The position numbers and the translations under genes were made by a program. A stretch of DNA of 55,103 nucleotides, taken from NCBI GenBank assembly GCA_015039465.1, contig MU130553.1, positions 154,391 to 209,493 of the forward strand. Reading direction: 5' to 3'. Shown here in pieces: positions 1 through 10,884 of this stretch. The notes beneath the pieces are model-generated. The model was not told the DNA's origin. It searched no databases and worked only from the letters and a program-made list of their open reading frames with translations. Source of the DNA: Phlegmacium glaucopus (lineage: Eukaryota > Basidiomycota > Agaricomycetes > Agaricales > Cortinariaceae). How positions within the stretch are numbered: position 1 is the first letter of the stretch; every line of letters starts with the position of its first letter.

Positions 1-294
1 GATGACCGATGCAAATAGTAGATTGATCGCTTTGTTGAATAGCTAGCCAAGGGACAAACAGATGGTAGATGTTTAGGAGCATGTCAATAGTGTAAATGAT
101 TGAGAGCATAGTGTGAGACATTGAGGATATGATGAGTGATGAGGATGTTAACATTGAACAAATGATTTTATTGACCAGGAACACAATTCAGGGCTGCTTC
201 CAAAATAGGTAAGTGAATTCAAAGTCCGCTTATTTTCATGATGGCAACTTTTAAGCTTTGTTCTCATGCTACCAATCAGTATTGGTGCGCAATA
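1..294 (-). mobile_element. Element A, copy 1, cut by window edge
   Basis: This is the 5' end of element A in reverse orientation; the rest lies outside the window. It matches the copy starting at 7541 almost base for base. The terminal hairpin (CCAAT-actg-ATTGG type) lies at about 270-286, and the element ends in the complement of TATTGCGC at 294. No internal gene is recognised. Confidence 0.85.
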
Positions 295-1969
295 GCGCAA
301 TCATCCTGTACATCCACCTCACCCTGAGGCCCTGGCAAACACTGCTGCCTGCCAATCATATGGGCATCAACTTGAAGATGACAACCTCAATGAGTCTGTC
401 AGGGGAGACAATGTAACTGATGAGGCTGATGAAAATGAAGACAATGATTCATCTACCCATCGGGCTCATCACTATTCAAAGACACCAAGGGATGCAGAAC
501 CCAAACCAACAACCATGAAATACTACCCCCCTAGGCTGGCAGACTATGCTTGAGATGGCGAAGAATAACATGAGAAGGCATGTAGCCCTTGTTAATGCCT
601 TCCCACGAAGAGACAGAGACCTCAAGGAGGCTACTCTCATTCTCAACAATACAGTCACTGAATATCAAAGAATTGAAGGCAATGATCTAGAGCCAGGTTG
701 TTTCATACATCTTTTTAACCCATCAGTTATTGATCATCTGTTTTAGAATATTCCCCGGATCGAGATATGAGCATTCTGGTAGAATGTTACATTCCCATCA
801 TTCAACATCTACTAATTCCCTGCTTAGGTTTTCAATGAGCATTCATCCTTTTGCCAGAAATTAAAAAAGGTTATTTGGCACATCATGTTAGCAAAATATG
901 TGAATCTACTTTGCCCACCCAAATTCAAAGGAGGCAATCAACAAGAGGAGTACAACTTGGTGCAACAAGCGGTTCACAAATCGCTAAAGAAAGGTCTCTT
1001 TCTTTGGGGTGGAGAAGATGAAAATGTGCATTTTCTTTTGTTTCAGTATTTCTTTCTTACATTTCTTACTACATTTGAAGGGCAAATGCAGAAATATTGC
1101 ACATCCAGCAATACCTGCTGTGATTCATGAGTTTTTCTATATGGATAAGGATTGTCTTGCAGCTCTCTACCACCAAGACTTCGAACACATTGTCCCTGAT
1201 TACACCATTGCCCTAGTCATGACTTGCGTAAGTTATATGTTACTCCAGTCCAGCTCCATCGGAGTTGTCTCCAGTAGTCCATACTCCGTTCCAGTACTTT
1301 CCCTTGTCTCTGGATCTACTCCTCCTACGTCCAGCTCCGAGACTTCTCTGTATCATTCCAGCTCTTCCAATGTTATTCCAAACCCATTACCACATCTTCA
1401 ACATAACAACTATTTCTTTGTCATCACTTTCCCACTATCAGTCATCACACCCACTATGGATTATTCACCCAAGAATGCAGGACCTTCTGGGAGCAGAACA
1501 CAGCACTTTATATTTATCCTTTATATTTCGGTTGCTATTCCTTTTATTATTTAAGCACTTGAAACTTGTATGTTTTCCTCAGCTCGAATATCAACTTAGT
1601 TTCCTCCTCTTGTTCATCCTCTAAGTCACTGATGTCTTCTGTCTTATTCCTTTCTCTTTGAGGTCTTTACACTAAGCCACTAATTCCAATCAGATTCCAA
1701 TCAGACTAATCGGAGTCCGATCAGATTCTGATTGGATTCTGAGCAGTCCGATCGGACTCAAATTTGGCTGGAGCACCAGCCATTTTCAAATTTTGAGTCT
1801 GAGCTCAGTCTGAGTAAATTGCTTGGACTACTCGGAATCTGATCGGACTGTGTGTCATTGGATTCCGATTGGATTCTGATCGGACTTACTCAGACTTAGT
1901 CCAAGTAAATTGCTTAGACTACTTGTTTGTACTCATGTTTGTACCCATGTTTGTCCTCTTCCCACACAG

Positions 1970-2101
1970 ACCATTGGTCACATGATCACAGATAAGCATG
2001 ATTTCAAGCATATGCTGGTCAGAGTAGATTACATGAGATTCCAAAAAAGGAAATTTTTTAAAGATGGTAGAGAATTGTTTTAGGACCCTGAATATGTTTA
2101 A
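1970..2101 (+). other. Exon-like coding fragment inside T1
   Basis: After a good splice acceptor (tcccacacag ending 1969) there is an open frame beginning TIGHMITDKHDFKHMLVRVD and continuing with MRFQKRKFFKDG. It is broken by a TAG at about 2081, where CAG (Q) would fit, then reads DPEYV before a TAA. It is protein-like in composition but I do not recognise the family. Its position inside the TIR element suggests a captured gene fragment. Chance similarity to coding sequence cannot be excluded. Confidence 0.4.
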
Positions 2102-2234
2102 ATTCTATTAATAGCAGCTCTCCTTATTGAGAAAATTGCAAAATACTTTCCTGGACACGGCGGTTAAACATTCTATATGAAAATTTGAGGTCTTTGCTGT
2201 GATCCCCCAGATCTGATCAGATCTGAGCAGAATG

Positions 2235-2322
2235 GACACTATATACCTCCCTAACCTTAATAAAACCTTAACCCAAACCTTAACCCAAACCTTAACCAAA
2301 CCTTAACCAAACCTTAACTAGG
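2235..2322 (+). repeat. Degenerate CCTTAACC(AAA) repeats in T1
   Basis: Repeated CCTTAACCAAA and CCTTAACCCAAA units that resemble degenerate CCCTAA telomere-type sequence, in the centre of element T1. Confidence 0.8.
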
Positions 2323-3007
2323 TGGGAGACAGAGAGTACTGGAAAATTGATAAATTCTAAATAAATTCTAAGGGACTCCCAGGGCCTCCTGATGTGATTT
2401 AATCCAGATGGTTAATGCACCAGGATGCACTAAAGGTGTCAAAATCATTTTTCCTCATGCAGTCCGAGTTCAGTCCAAGCTGAGTCCGAGCTGAGTCCAA
2501 GTCCAAGTAATTTTTTACTTGGACTCGGACTCAGCTCGGACTCAGCTCAGACTGAACTCAGACTGAACTCGGACTTTTGATGTTTTTACTCAGACTACTC
2601 GGATTCCGATTGGACTGGTGGGTGTAAAGTCTTGTTCTCTTCCAGTTCCAAAATCAGGACACTATAGGAGCTGGGCAGCACAGCACATATGCTGAGGCCA
2701 AAGTCCTTTCTGTTACTTGTTCTGGTTCCATTCCATCCATTCCGGAGTTACTCCAGCATTACCCCTTGTCTAAAATTAACATCTTTCTCATATCAAATGA
2801 CCTCCACTAATGAGTATCTTATAGATTCAAAATTGCCTTAAGAATTACGCTGACTATGGTTATAGAAAAGCAATCACCTTAGATGGAGACACATACAGAG
2901 TGGTAATGAAACATCATCTCCACCTGATTGATACACTGAAGGGCCATGAGTATCATGGAGCACAGTATGAAGCTTGTCACACCAAATGGGCACAGAAGGG
3001 GATGTAA

Positions 3008-3627
3008 GAAAATTTCTTTGTCTTTAACTTATTAATTTCATTCATTGACCCTTATTTACTTTATTAGGCAACTTCTGGAATGAGATGAAGCCCCAGTAGC
3101 TCATTATGCTCCCGCATTACAACTTGACTGATAATTGATATGTCAGTATGTTCTCTCTTATCCCTATTGTCTGTATAGTCCACTGATAACTTTAGATGCA
3201 GGTTCTGTCAAGATAACCTTCTTCTGAGTAGTTATCACCCTGCTTTATTGCAATGTCTAGTTACTTGGTTTATGTAGCTCCAGAAATCGGTACTTTAATA
3301 CAATCAATAATGTTTCCAATTATTTCGTTATGCAAAGCTATCAGTATTTGGATACAGTATATAAACAAATTGGGTTTATATATTATAGTCTATATATGAC
3401 TATACTGAGCTTTATAGTACTAAGTAGAAGCCAGGTGTTTCTGGAGAATAACAAGGTAAGCCTATATAGTAATGAGCCAAGCCTATATAGCACTCCATAG
3501 TAGCAAACTAAGCCTATATAGTGCTTCATAGTACCAGGCAGAGCAAGGCTATTTCTGGACAGAAGTGATGTGACACCAGCCAGTGCTATAAATTAAAGAA
3601 CCTTTTCTATGGTTCTATGATGCTGTG
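3008..3627. other. AT-rich intergenic stretch
   Basis: No gene is supported. There is a local repeat of the motif AAGCCTATATAG at about 3459, 3479 and 3511, and several short TATATA tracts near 3360-3410. Confidence 0.6.
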
Positions 3628-5533
3628 AGGTCTTTACACTCCCCCACATTGTCAGGCTGGAATTCTGCCGGACTGACCAGAGTCCGGCAGAAGTCTGGCG
3701 GACTCCAGAAACATCCAGTCAGAGTCCAGTGAGAGTCCGGTGGAAGTCCGGTGGAAGTCCGGCAGAAGTCCGGTGGAAGTACAAAACATGCCTGTATCCC
3801 CTCCTAACCTAAGAATGCACTACTGCACAGACAGAAAATATCCCCATCCCTAAATATTAATCCTAAGCCCTAAGCCTAAGCCCTAAATCTAAATATAACC
3901 CTAAGCCTAACCTCTAAATCTAAATATAACCCTAAATTCTATCAAAAGTCCGGCGGATGTCCAGTGGAAGTCCACCGGACTGTGACCAGACATACAGTCC
4001 AGGCATTTTTCTACTTTCACCATACTCTGACCGGACTCTCACCAGAATTTTACTGGAATTTTACCGGAGTCCGGCGGTATCGCGCACCAATACTGATTGG
4101 TAGCGTGAGAAGAAAGCTTAAAAGTCGCCATCATGAAAATAAGCGGACTTCAAATTCACTTACCTATTTTGGAAGCAACCCTGAATCGTGTTCCTGGTCA
4201 ACAAAATCATTCGTTCAACGATAACATCCCCATTGCTCATCATACTCTCAATGTCTCACACTATGCTCTCCATTGTTTTCACTATCGACATGCTCCTAAG
4301 CATATACCATCCGTTCGTTCCTTGGCTAGTGATCCAGCAAAGCGATCAATCTACTATTCGCGTCGGTCATCGGCTCGCGTTTGATCGTATCCTTGGTCCA
4401 TCATTTCAAGAACGGCCCCTTTATGGACGCATCAACTACATCTCCCATTATGTACAAGGCTTTGTCATTGTTGTTGTGGCTATGGACCCACAAGTCTTCC
4501 CCTCAGCCATCTATCTTGCCATCCCTCGCTCCTGGATCTCACTCAGTCCCCTATCCTCACTCATCTACCTCTTATCTTATCATTCACTGCCAAAACCATC
4601 ATTCACGCGGTACCTGAAGCCTTCCCACCCTCTTTATGACAATTTAGGAAGTCCAGGAGGATCACGACTAAGCAGGAATTGCAGATGAATCAGCAGCAGA
4701 GGATTATTCTCGCAGAGTGTCAAGTGTTATCAAGGCTGCGCGACATGGGACCATGGGCAAGTAGTGTTTTCTCGGGAACAAGGCTGCGCCTTTCAAGTGT
4801 TGACTCAGGACCTTTCACATTTTTGACATGACCACACGCCTATGGAGTCGATATATTTTTGCTATTGGACTATGTACACTGCCTTCTCTTCTTTTCTCTC
4901 GCACTTTGACACTTTACAGATTTTTTTTATTGTTCCTTCTTCTTTTCCATTGTTCTTTTCTTCTCGCAGCTGTCCTCTCTTTATCTTTCTTCCTTTGACA
5001 GCGCGTACTTTGTTTCTTTTATTGTTTTACATAGCCTCATCCTTAGGGTATAAATACTGCTCTTTTGTACCAGGATAGGTAGTTCAGTTCAATTCATTCT
5101 TACCCCCCACTTTCATCATCTCAGTGGAATTCCAGTGAATTCCTTCCTCAAGTTCGCTTTTTCAGTCCTCAACTGTCAATCTATCCCCACTGCCATTTGC
5201 TATAGTCTTGCTGAAGACTTCCTCTTATTCCTCCTCATCCTCTTCCTTAATCCCTCCAAGTTCGCTTTTTCCAGTCCCTTACTGTCAACCTTCTGTCAAC
5301 TGCTATAGTCTTACTGAAGACTCTTCCTCATTCATCCTCATCCTTCTCATCTCTATTCTCACCCCCTACCTCTGTGTGATACAAGTCTAAGGTTATACCT
5401 TCCCTAAACGAACAACAGGGAGGCTTTTGACTTAAAGACTAGTCCATTGCTCTCTGGTTGGAGTTTATATACAACAACAACAACGATTTATAGCGGAGTC
5501 CAGCTGGACAATGTGGGGGACTGTAAAGTACAT
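3628..5533. mobile_element. TIR family T element T2, host of element A copy 2
   Basis: The left end is AGGTCTTTACACTCCCCCAC. The right end, read in reverse, is ACTTTACAGTCCCCCAC. It is flanked by GATGCTGTG (3619-3627) and GACGCTGTC (5534-5542), a 7/9 duplication. Subterminal arrays consist of GTCCGGCGGA/AGTCCGGTGG motifs. The core (about 3850-3945) holds CCCTAAGCCTAA-type telomere-like repeats. Element A is inserted at 4078-5492; removing it with one GCGG restores the motif array. Confidence 0.75.
4078..5492 (+). mobile_element. Element A, copy 2 (1415 bp)
   Basis: Starts TATCGCGCACCAATACTG and ends CAACGATTTATA, flanked by a perfect 4-bp duplication GCGG (4074-4077, 5493-5496). It has a 5' terminal hairpin (ACCAAT-ACTG-ATTGGT) and a TATA box (TATAAATA at about 5049) in the 3' third, followed by a C/T-rich transcribed-leader-like region. 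It could be a solo LTR with unusual TAT...ATA ends or another non-autonomous element. A 166-codon frame at 4188-4688 stays open in all full copies, but I recognise nothing in it. Confidence 0.8.
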
Positions 5534-6640
5534 GACGCTGTCCAGCACTCTCTGGTGCCAGCAAGCTGACCCCCCAGTTTGCAGATGTAATGGGCACCAG
5601 TAAAAAATAAGAAAGGAGTGAGTGATGGTCCTCCTGAAGTGGGTTTACAGGTATGAAATTTTCAGTGCCACCATGCATCACCTCACCTCTGGATAACTTT
5701 TACCACCATTGGCTTTCAGGCATGTGAGCTCATAATCAGACCAGCACCCACCCCACACACTACCAGCGGTACCTCCTGAATCCCCAAGGGCAATAAACAG
5801 TATTCAGTCTGCTTGCAAAAGTATTGAAAGGGCAAGAACTTGCCAATTCCAAAAGAAAGTGGAGGTCTTTACACTCCCCCAAATTGTCCGGCCAGACTTC
5901 CACCGGACTAACCGGAGTCCAGCAGAAGTCCAGTGGACTCCAGAAAAGTCTGGTCAGAGCCATGAGCTGTCCAGCTGAGCCACTATTTTGGGCTGGCTGC
6001 ACCAGTAAATCAGCTCCCAGCTCAGAGCTGCCCTGAGTGGCTCAAGCCATGCCTTCAGTCACATAAGACTGGTACAAGGTAATCCATTGAAAAAACTTCT
6101 TGGAACATTATAATACAACTATATTAGACATTCTAAGTATTAATTTTACCATTAATTGCAGTATCCCATCCCTAGAGTCAGGAAACTGCCTCACATGGCT
6201 ATATTTGGTAATATTTACAACAAGACAAATATAGCCAAAGTTGAGCCAAAGATTTTTATGTTATGCAGATATCTGACTCTAGGAGATTTTACAACATGTT
6301 TTTCATTGTAAATATAGTATATACAACTTAAATTACAAGTAAATGGTACAACTGAGGCTTCGCACACAAGTAGGACCACAGGTGAACAAATTTGGCAATC
6401 CTAAATCCACTCAGCCACTCAGAGCCACTCAGGGTGGCTCTGGGTCATTACAATTGGCTCAGGTGCCTGAGCCAAGCCATGGCAACACTAGGCCCAAGAG
6501 CCTAGGGGAAGATGAATGGGTATTTAGCAGCGTTTCAGACTGCCCAAGGTAAAATTTACCAGTCCAAGCAGTGGTGCAATGTAGTAAATCCCCATCTTCA
6601 AATACAAAGTCATTCATAGGCCATAATAAGCAGAAAGTTA
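5534..6640. repeat. Repeat debris: T-family left end and GAGCCACTC motif arrays
   Basis: A T-family left terminus (AGGTCTTTACACTCCCCC) starts at 5863 and runs about 100 bp with CCGGACT motifs; no matching right end was found. Arrays of GAGCTG/GAGCCACTC/GTGGCTC motifs occur at about 5960-6050 and 6405-6480, which look like the subterminal arrays of another such element. No host gene is supported here. Confidence 0.55.
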
Positions 6641-7533
6641 GTGTCAATACCTACTTTCTTACTGCATACTGCAGGGTCAAAAATATCAGCAAGTGTTGCT
6701 GCTCCAATCACCATCACAGCACTAGACCTATCATTTGGGAAACATAATTATCATATTTATTTACCCAGCTGCCTGCATACACTGGAATCCAATGACACTA
6801 AGTAATTTGTAAATATACGAGCAAACCTGGATGTCGCTCGGCTCACAGTTCAATGCTGCAACTCAAAGCCATGATAATGGTTCCAATGGTGAACAAGGCA
6901 AGCAACAATAAATAAACAAGCTAGTTCATGAAATATTTAACCTAAATAGACAGTTAACAAGCTCAGCATGGCTTACTCTTCATCCTTTAACTTTGCTTAC
7001 TGCACACCAGAACAGTGGCATCACTCCTTGGATGAGTACAAAGAGCAAAATGCTCAAACTGAATTGCTCAGGTGTCGCTGGTAATTGTGCCTCCATCTCT
7101 TGGACCGCAGCTAGGTATAACAGAACAATGGTTTATGCGGTGAACAGTGTGATATAGACCATACATACTCATGGTTCTGTATATTGCAACTGAGTCCAGC
7201 AATCATAGAAGCAGAAGCGATCGATGCTAGGGTAGCATTCTAGGAAACAAACACAAAAACAGACGGAAGATCAAATGTGATATTTAAGATAGTGATTTAT
7301 GTTGGAAACCTCACCTTGCTCAATGGTGACCATTTCCTTGGGTCATTTTGAACTGGAACATGTTCAATATCCAAAATTTCTGTATCTGGCATCGGTACTA
7401 TTGATGTTGAAGGCTTTACAGAGTGTACTCCAGTAATTTCGGTCTTCTCCAAGTCATAAGCAAGTGTAGGCATTTCTGGCATAGAATATGGGTGTTGGTC
7501 AAGGACCATCTCTATTTTCTGCATTTCTGTCAT
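6640..7533 (-). pseudogene. MFS transporter (DHA1-like) pseudogene, N-terminal part
   Basis: Minus-strand exons read as the N-terminal half of a fungal major facilitator transporter. The N-terminal cytoplasmic segment ends NDPRKWSPLSK (7533-7300). It continues after an intron with NATLASIASASMIAGLS (about 7245-7170), then EMEAQLPATPEQFSLSILLF and VLIQGVMPLFWCAVSKVKG (about 7110-6990), LFTIGTIIMALS (about 6895-6860) and SSAVMVIGAATLADIFDPA (about 6735-6665). VKG is followed by TGA where the family usually has RR, and later frames are broken. The C-terminal half is missing. Element A copy 3 is inserted eight bases upstream of the ATG. Inactive as it stands. Confidence 0.7.
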
Positions 7534-9409
7534 GGATCATTATCACACACCAATACTGATTGGTAGCATGAGAACAAAGCTTAAAAGTTGCCATCATGAA
7601 AATAAGCGGACTTTGAATTCACTTACCTATTTTGGAAGCAGCCCTGAATTGTGTTCCTGGTCAATAAAATCATTCGTTCGACGTTAACATCCTCATCACC
7701 CATCATATCCTCAATGTCTCACACTATGCTCTCAATCATTTACACTATCGACATGCTCCTAAACATCTACCATCTGTTTGTCCCTTGGCTAGCTATTCAA
7801 CAAAGCGATCAATCTACTATTTGCATCGGTCATCGGCTCGCGTTTGATCGTATCTTTGGCCCATCATTTCAAGAATGGCCCCTTTATGGATGCATCAACT
7901 ACATCTCCCATTATGTAAAAGGCTTTGTCATTGTTGTTGTGGCTATGGACCCACAAGTCTTCCCCTCAGCTATCTATCTTGCCATACCTCACTCCTGGAT
8001 CTCACTCAGTCCCCTATCCTCAATTATCTACCTCTTATCTTATCATTCACTGCCAAAACCATCATTCATGTGGTACCTGAAGTCTGGGAGGATCACAACT
8101 AAGCAGGAGTTGCAGATGAATCAGCAGCAGAGGATTATTCTTGCAGTGTGTCAAGTGTTATCAAGGCTGTATGACATGGGATCATGGGCAAGTAGTATTT
8201 TCTCAGGAACAAGGCTGCACCCTTTCAAGTGTTGACTCAGGACCTTTCACATTTTTGACATGACCACACGCCTATGGAGTTGATATATTTTTGCTATTGG
8301 ACTATGTACACTGCCTTCTCTTCTTTTCTCTCGCACTTTGACACTTTACAGATTTTTTTATTGTTCCTTCTTCTTTTCCATTGTTCTTTTCTTCTCGCAG
8401 CTGTCCTCTCTTTATCTTTCTTCCTTTGACAGTCGTACATATTTTGTTTCTTTTTATTGTTCTACATAGCCTCATCCTTAGGGTATAAATACTGCTCTTT
8501 TGTACCAGGATAGGTAGTTTCTCCCAATTCATTCTTACTCCCCAACAGTCATCTTCTCAGTGGAATTCCTCCCTCAAGTTCGCTTTTTCAACCTTTTACC
8601 TGTTACTGCCCCCTACTGTCCTGAACTTTACACTCCCCCACGTCTTCCTCCAGGAATCCACCCGGACTGCCCAGAATCCTGGAGGAATCCTCCAGGAATC
8701 CAGGAATTCCTGGTAAATGAGAATATTCCTCATGGATTCCGGGTGGATTTCGGGTGGATTCCTGGGATTCCTATCTAATTCCTGGTGGATTCCTTGTTAA
8801 TTCCTGGTGGATTCCTGGTATTCCTGGTATTGGAATCCTGGTGAGTTCCTGGTGGAATTCTGGTGAAATCAGCTAAGTCATTGACTTGTTTTATTTAATT
8901 TAATTTTTCCTTGATTTTTTTTATTGCAAGATATATATTGAAAAGTATACATTAATCACTTATTAATAACTTATTATTTAAACTAAAATGTAACCCCATG
9001 AGGGGGTTATGATTGTATTATATTAAAATTAAAACAAACCCCGGCGAGGGGGTTGTTGTTGTCGTCGTGTGAGGGCTGTGATAGTATATTAAATAAATAA
9101 ACCCCCCGTGAGGGGGGTCGTCGTACACGTGTGTCGTCGTTTGTACGCGTCGTTGTTTGTACGTGTTGTTTGTACATGTTGTCATTTGCACGTGTTGTTG
9201 TTTGGGTGTTGTTAATGTGGGTCCTCGTCGTCATACCTGTCGTCAGAGTAATCAAAGAAGAATAAAAAATAAAAAATATAACCCCCCCAGTGAGGGGGGG
9301 TGGTGGTTGTTGTCCCGGTAGCGTACTAAAATAAATGAAATAAAAATAACCCCCCCTTGTACAGGGGGGGTAGCTGTTGTTGTCCATCATTGTCTGTCGT
9401 TTGTTCGAT

Positions 9410-9570
9410 GTTGTTGTCGTGTCGTCGTTGTCTGTCGTTGTCTGTCGTTGTCTGTCGTTGCTGTCGTTGTCGTTTGTCTGTCGTTCGTTTGTCGTTCGTT
9501 TGTCGTTGTCTGTCATTCGTCCGTTGTCGTCTGTCGTTTGTTCGTTGTTGTCTGTCGTTTGTTCAACGTC
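9410..9570 (+). repeat. GTCGTT(GTCT) short tandem repeats
   Basis: Imperfect GTCGTTGTCT and TCGTTTGT repeats between hairpins of element T3. Long frames here on both strands are artefacts of the repeat. Confidence 0.8.
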
Positions 9571-9816
9571 GTCGTCCGTTGAAATAAAATGAAACCCCCC
9601 CATATGGGGGGGTAACCGTTGTTGTCAGTTGAAATAGAATAGAAACCCCCCTGTTCAGGGGGGGTAGCTGTCGTCGTTCGAACCATAAGGATTAAAAAAA
9701 ACCCCCCCGGTGAAGGGGGGGTGAGGGAGTGGTGGTGTGTCAAGGTGGAGGGTGGTGGTGGATGGGAGGGAGGTCATCGTCGTCGCTGTACACTGCCGGT
9801 AGTCGTTAATGAATCA

Positions 9817-9877
9817 AAATAAAAATAAAAATAAAAATAAAAATAAAAATAAAAATAAAAATAAAAATAAAAATAAA
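9817..9877 (+). repeat. (AAAATA)n microsatellite
   Basis: About ten hexamer copies of AAAATA immediately upstream of the ninth hairpin in T3. Confidence 0.95.
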
Positions 9878-9986
9878 CTGAAAACCCCCCTGGTTAGGGG
9901 GGTAGCTGTCGTCATCACCGTCGCCATCACCGTCGCTGTCGTTGGCCGTTGTTGGTCATTGTCATTGTTGGTTGTTGTTGGTTGTC

Positions 9987-10019
9987 CTCCTCCTCCTCCT
10001 CCTCCTCCTCCTCCTCCTC
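9987..10019 (+). repeat. (TCC)n microsatellite
   Basis: About eleven TCC units inside T3. Confidence 0.95.
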
Positions 10020-10884
10020 GTCATCCGTCCTCGTTGTTGTGTCTTGGTTGTTGTTGTCGTAGTTCTGGGGTGGTTGTGATTGCGATGGTGGTGGTTGTGA
10101 GATGACGGAGTATATTACTAATGTTTGTTGATTTGGGAAATATTGTCACGTGCGGTCACATGACCACACCTCGCAGCCTGAACAAAATTCAAAATTTAAA
10201 TGGCGGCAAGGCATTACCACCTTTAATATATGAATTACAATTAACCTATATATAGTATGAATTACTGATGTTTTAGTATTTTACTTTTAAATATTAATAA
10301 TACATAATATATAATGGTAGTACCAGGAATTCCCAGGATTCCGGGTGGATTCTGTGTTGGGGATTCCTAAGGAATTCCGGGAATCCTGGTATCAATTTCA
10401 TTGTGTACCAGGAATCCACCTGGAATCCTCCTGGACTGGGAAGAGCCAGGAATGTCAATTTCAGGGGGAATTGGCTGGTAGAAAATTCCTCCCGGAATCC
10501 TCCAGGAATCCTCCCGGAATAGGTAGGAATCCACCAGGATTCCTCCAGGAAGACGTGGGGGAGTGTAAAGACCTCCCTACTGTCAATTGCTATAGTCTTT
10601 CTGAAGAGTCTCTCTTATTCCTCCTCATCCTCCTCCTTAATCCCTCTAAGTTCGCTTTTTCAGTCCCTTACCATCAATGTTCTGTCAACTGCTATAGTCT
10701 TACTGAAGACTCTTTCTCATTCATCCTCATCCTCCTCATCTCTATTCTCACCCCCTACCTCTGTGTGATACAAGTCAAGGTTACACCTTCCCTAAATGAA
10801 CAACAGGGAGACTCTTGACCTAAAGACTGGTCCACTGCTCTCTGGTTGGTGTTATATAACAACACAAACAATGATTTATATCGT

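Larger units (their letters stand above)
1661..2634. mobile_element. TIR family T element T1, non-autonomous
   Basis: The element starts AGGTCTTTACACTAAGCC and ends in GGTGTAAAGTCTTG, imperfect inverted termini. It is flanked by TTCTCTTTG (1652-1660) and TTCTCTTCC (2635-2643), a 7/9 target duplication within the solo LTR. Subterminal regions are dense arrays of GGACTC/GAGTCC and CAGACT motifs in both orientations, with a palindromic centre near 2505-2525. No transposase is present. The termini and 8-10 bp duplications would suit Mutator-like or other TIR superfamilies; the superfamily is not established. Confidence 0.75.
1233..2781 (+). mobile_element. Solo LTR-G inside DUF6532 intron, split by TIR element
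   Basis: Sequence from about 1233 to 1660 and from 2635 to 2781 aligns with the 587-bp LTR of the chromovirus at 47114-47700 in reverse. It runs from TTATATGTTACTCC to the terminal TTAACA at 2781. The first about ten bases of the LTR are missing or replaced by the host splice donor. No internal retroelement sequence is attached, so it is a solo LTR. It is interrupted at 1661-2634 by a TIR family T element. Confidence 0.8.
350..3007 (+). pseudogene. DUF6532-like protein gene, damaged 5' half, TE-filled intron
   Basis: The translation resembles the DUF6532 proteins common in Agaricomycetes; function is unknown. An acidic N-terminal stretch is visible near 380-470. The segment with AKNNMRRHVALVNAFPRRD follows at 546-700 in a shifted frame, with in-frame stops around it. 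The 3' half is clean: exon 828-1025, a 55-nt intron 1026-1080, exon 1081-1227 (ending ALVMTC), intron 1228-2824, exon 2825-3007 (starting IQNCLKNYADYG and ending at TAA). All three exons are phase 0 and stop-free, and the joined C-terminus reads as the usual family end (LIDTLKGHEYHG...WAQKGM). The last intron is 1597 nt because it holds a solo LTR that itself contains a TIR element. The 5' half probably carries a frameshift near 525-535. It may be a pseudogene or a poorly resolved gene; the family call is fairly secure, coding status is not. Confidence 0.6.
8992..9903. repeat. Array of nine C-run/G-run hairpins
   Basis: Perfect inverted repeats of CCCC to CCCCCCC and the matching G run, with 4-7 nt loops, occur near 8992, 9037, 9100, 9280, 9349, 9594, 9643, 9700 and 9884. 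Each is preceded by an A/T-rich tract such as AAAATAAA. Most are followed by GTTGTCGTCGT-type sequence. Confidence 0.9.
8621..10574. mobile_element. TIR family T element T3, hairpin-rich
   Basis: Nested in element A copy 3. The ends read CTTTACACTCCCCCACGTC from both sides and the flanking duplication is CCCTACTGTC (8611-8620, 10575-10584), perfect over 10 bp. Subterminal arrays are GGAATTCC/TGGTGGATTCC motifs instead of the GTCCGG or GGACTC motifs of other members. The core carries nine C-run/G-run hairpins and several microsatellites. No transposase is encoded. Confidence 0.8.
7541..10880 (+). mobile_element. Element A, copy 3, split by TIR element T3
   Basis: Starts TATCACACACCAATACTG and ends ATGATTTATA. 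It is flanked by TCAT (7537-7540) and TCGT (10881-10884), a decayed 4-bp duplication. The element is continuous with the other copies once 8621-10574 and one target duplication are removed. The TATA box is at about 8484. Confidence 0.8.

Noticed and set aside
9007..9603. 198-codon minus frame rich in Thr/Asn/Asp
   Set aside because: Translation of GTCGTT repeats and hairpins inside element T3; composition is wholly repeat-driven.
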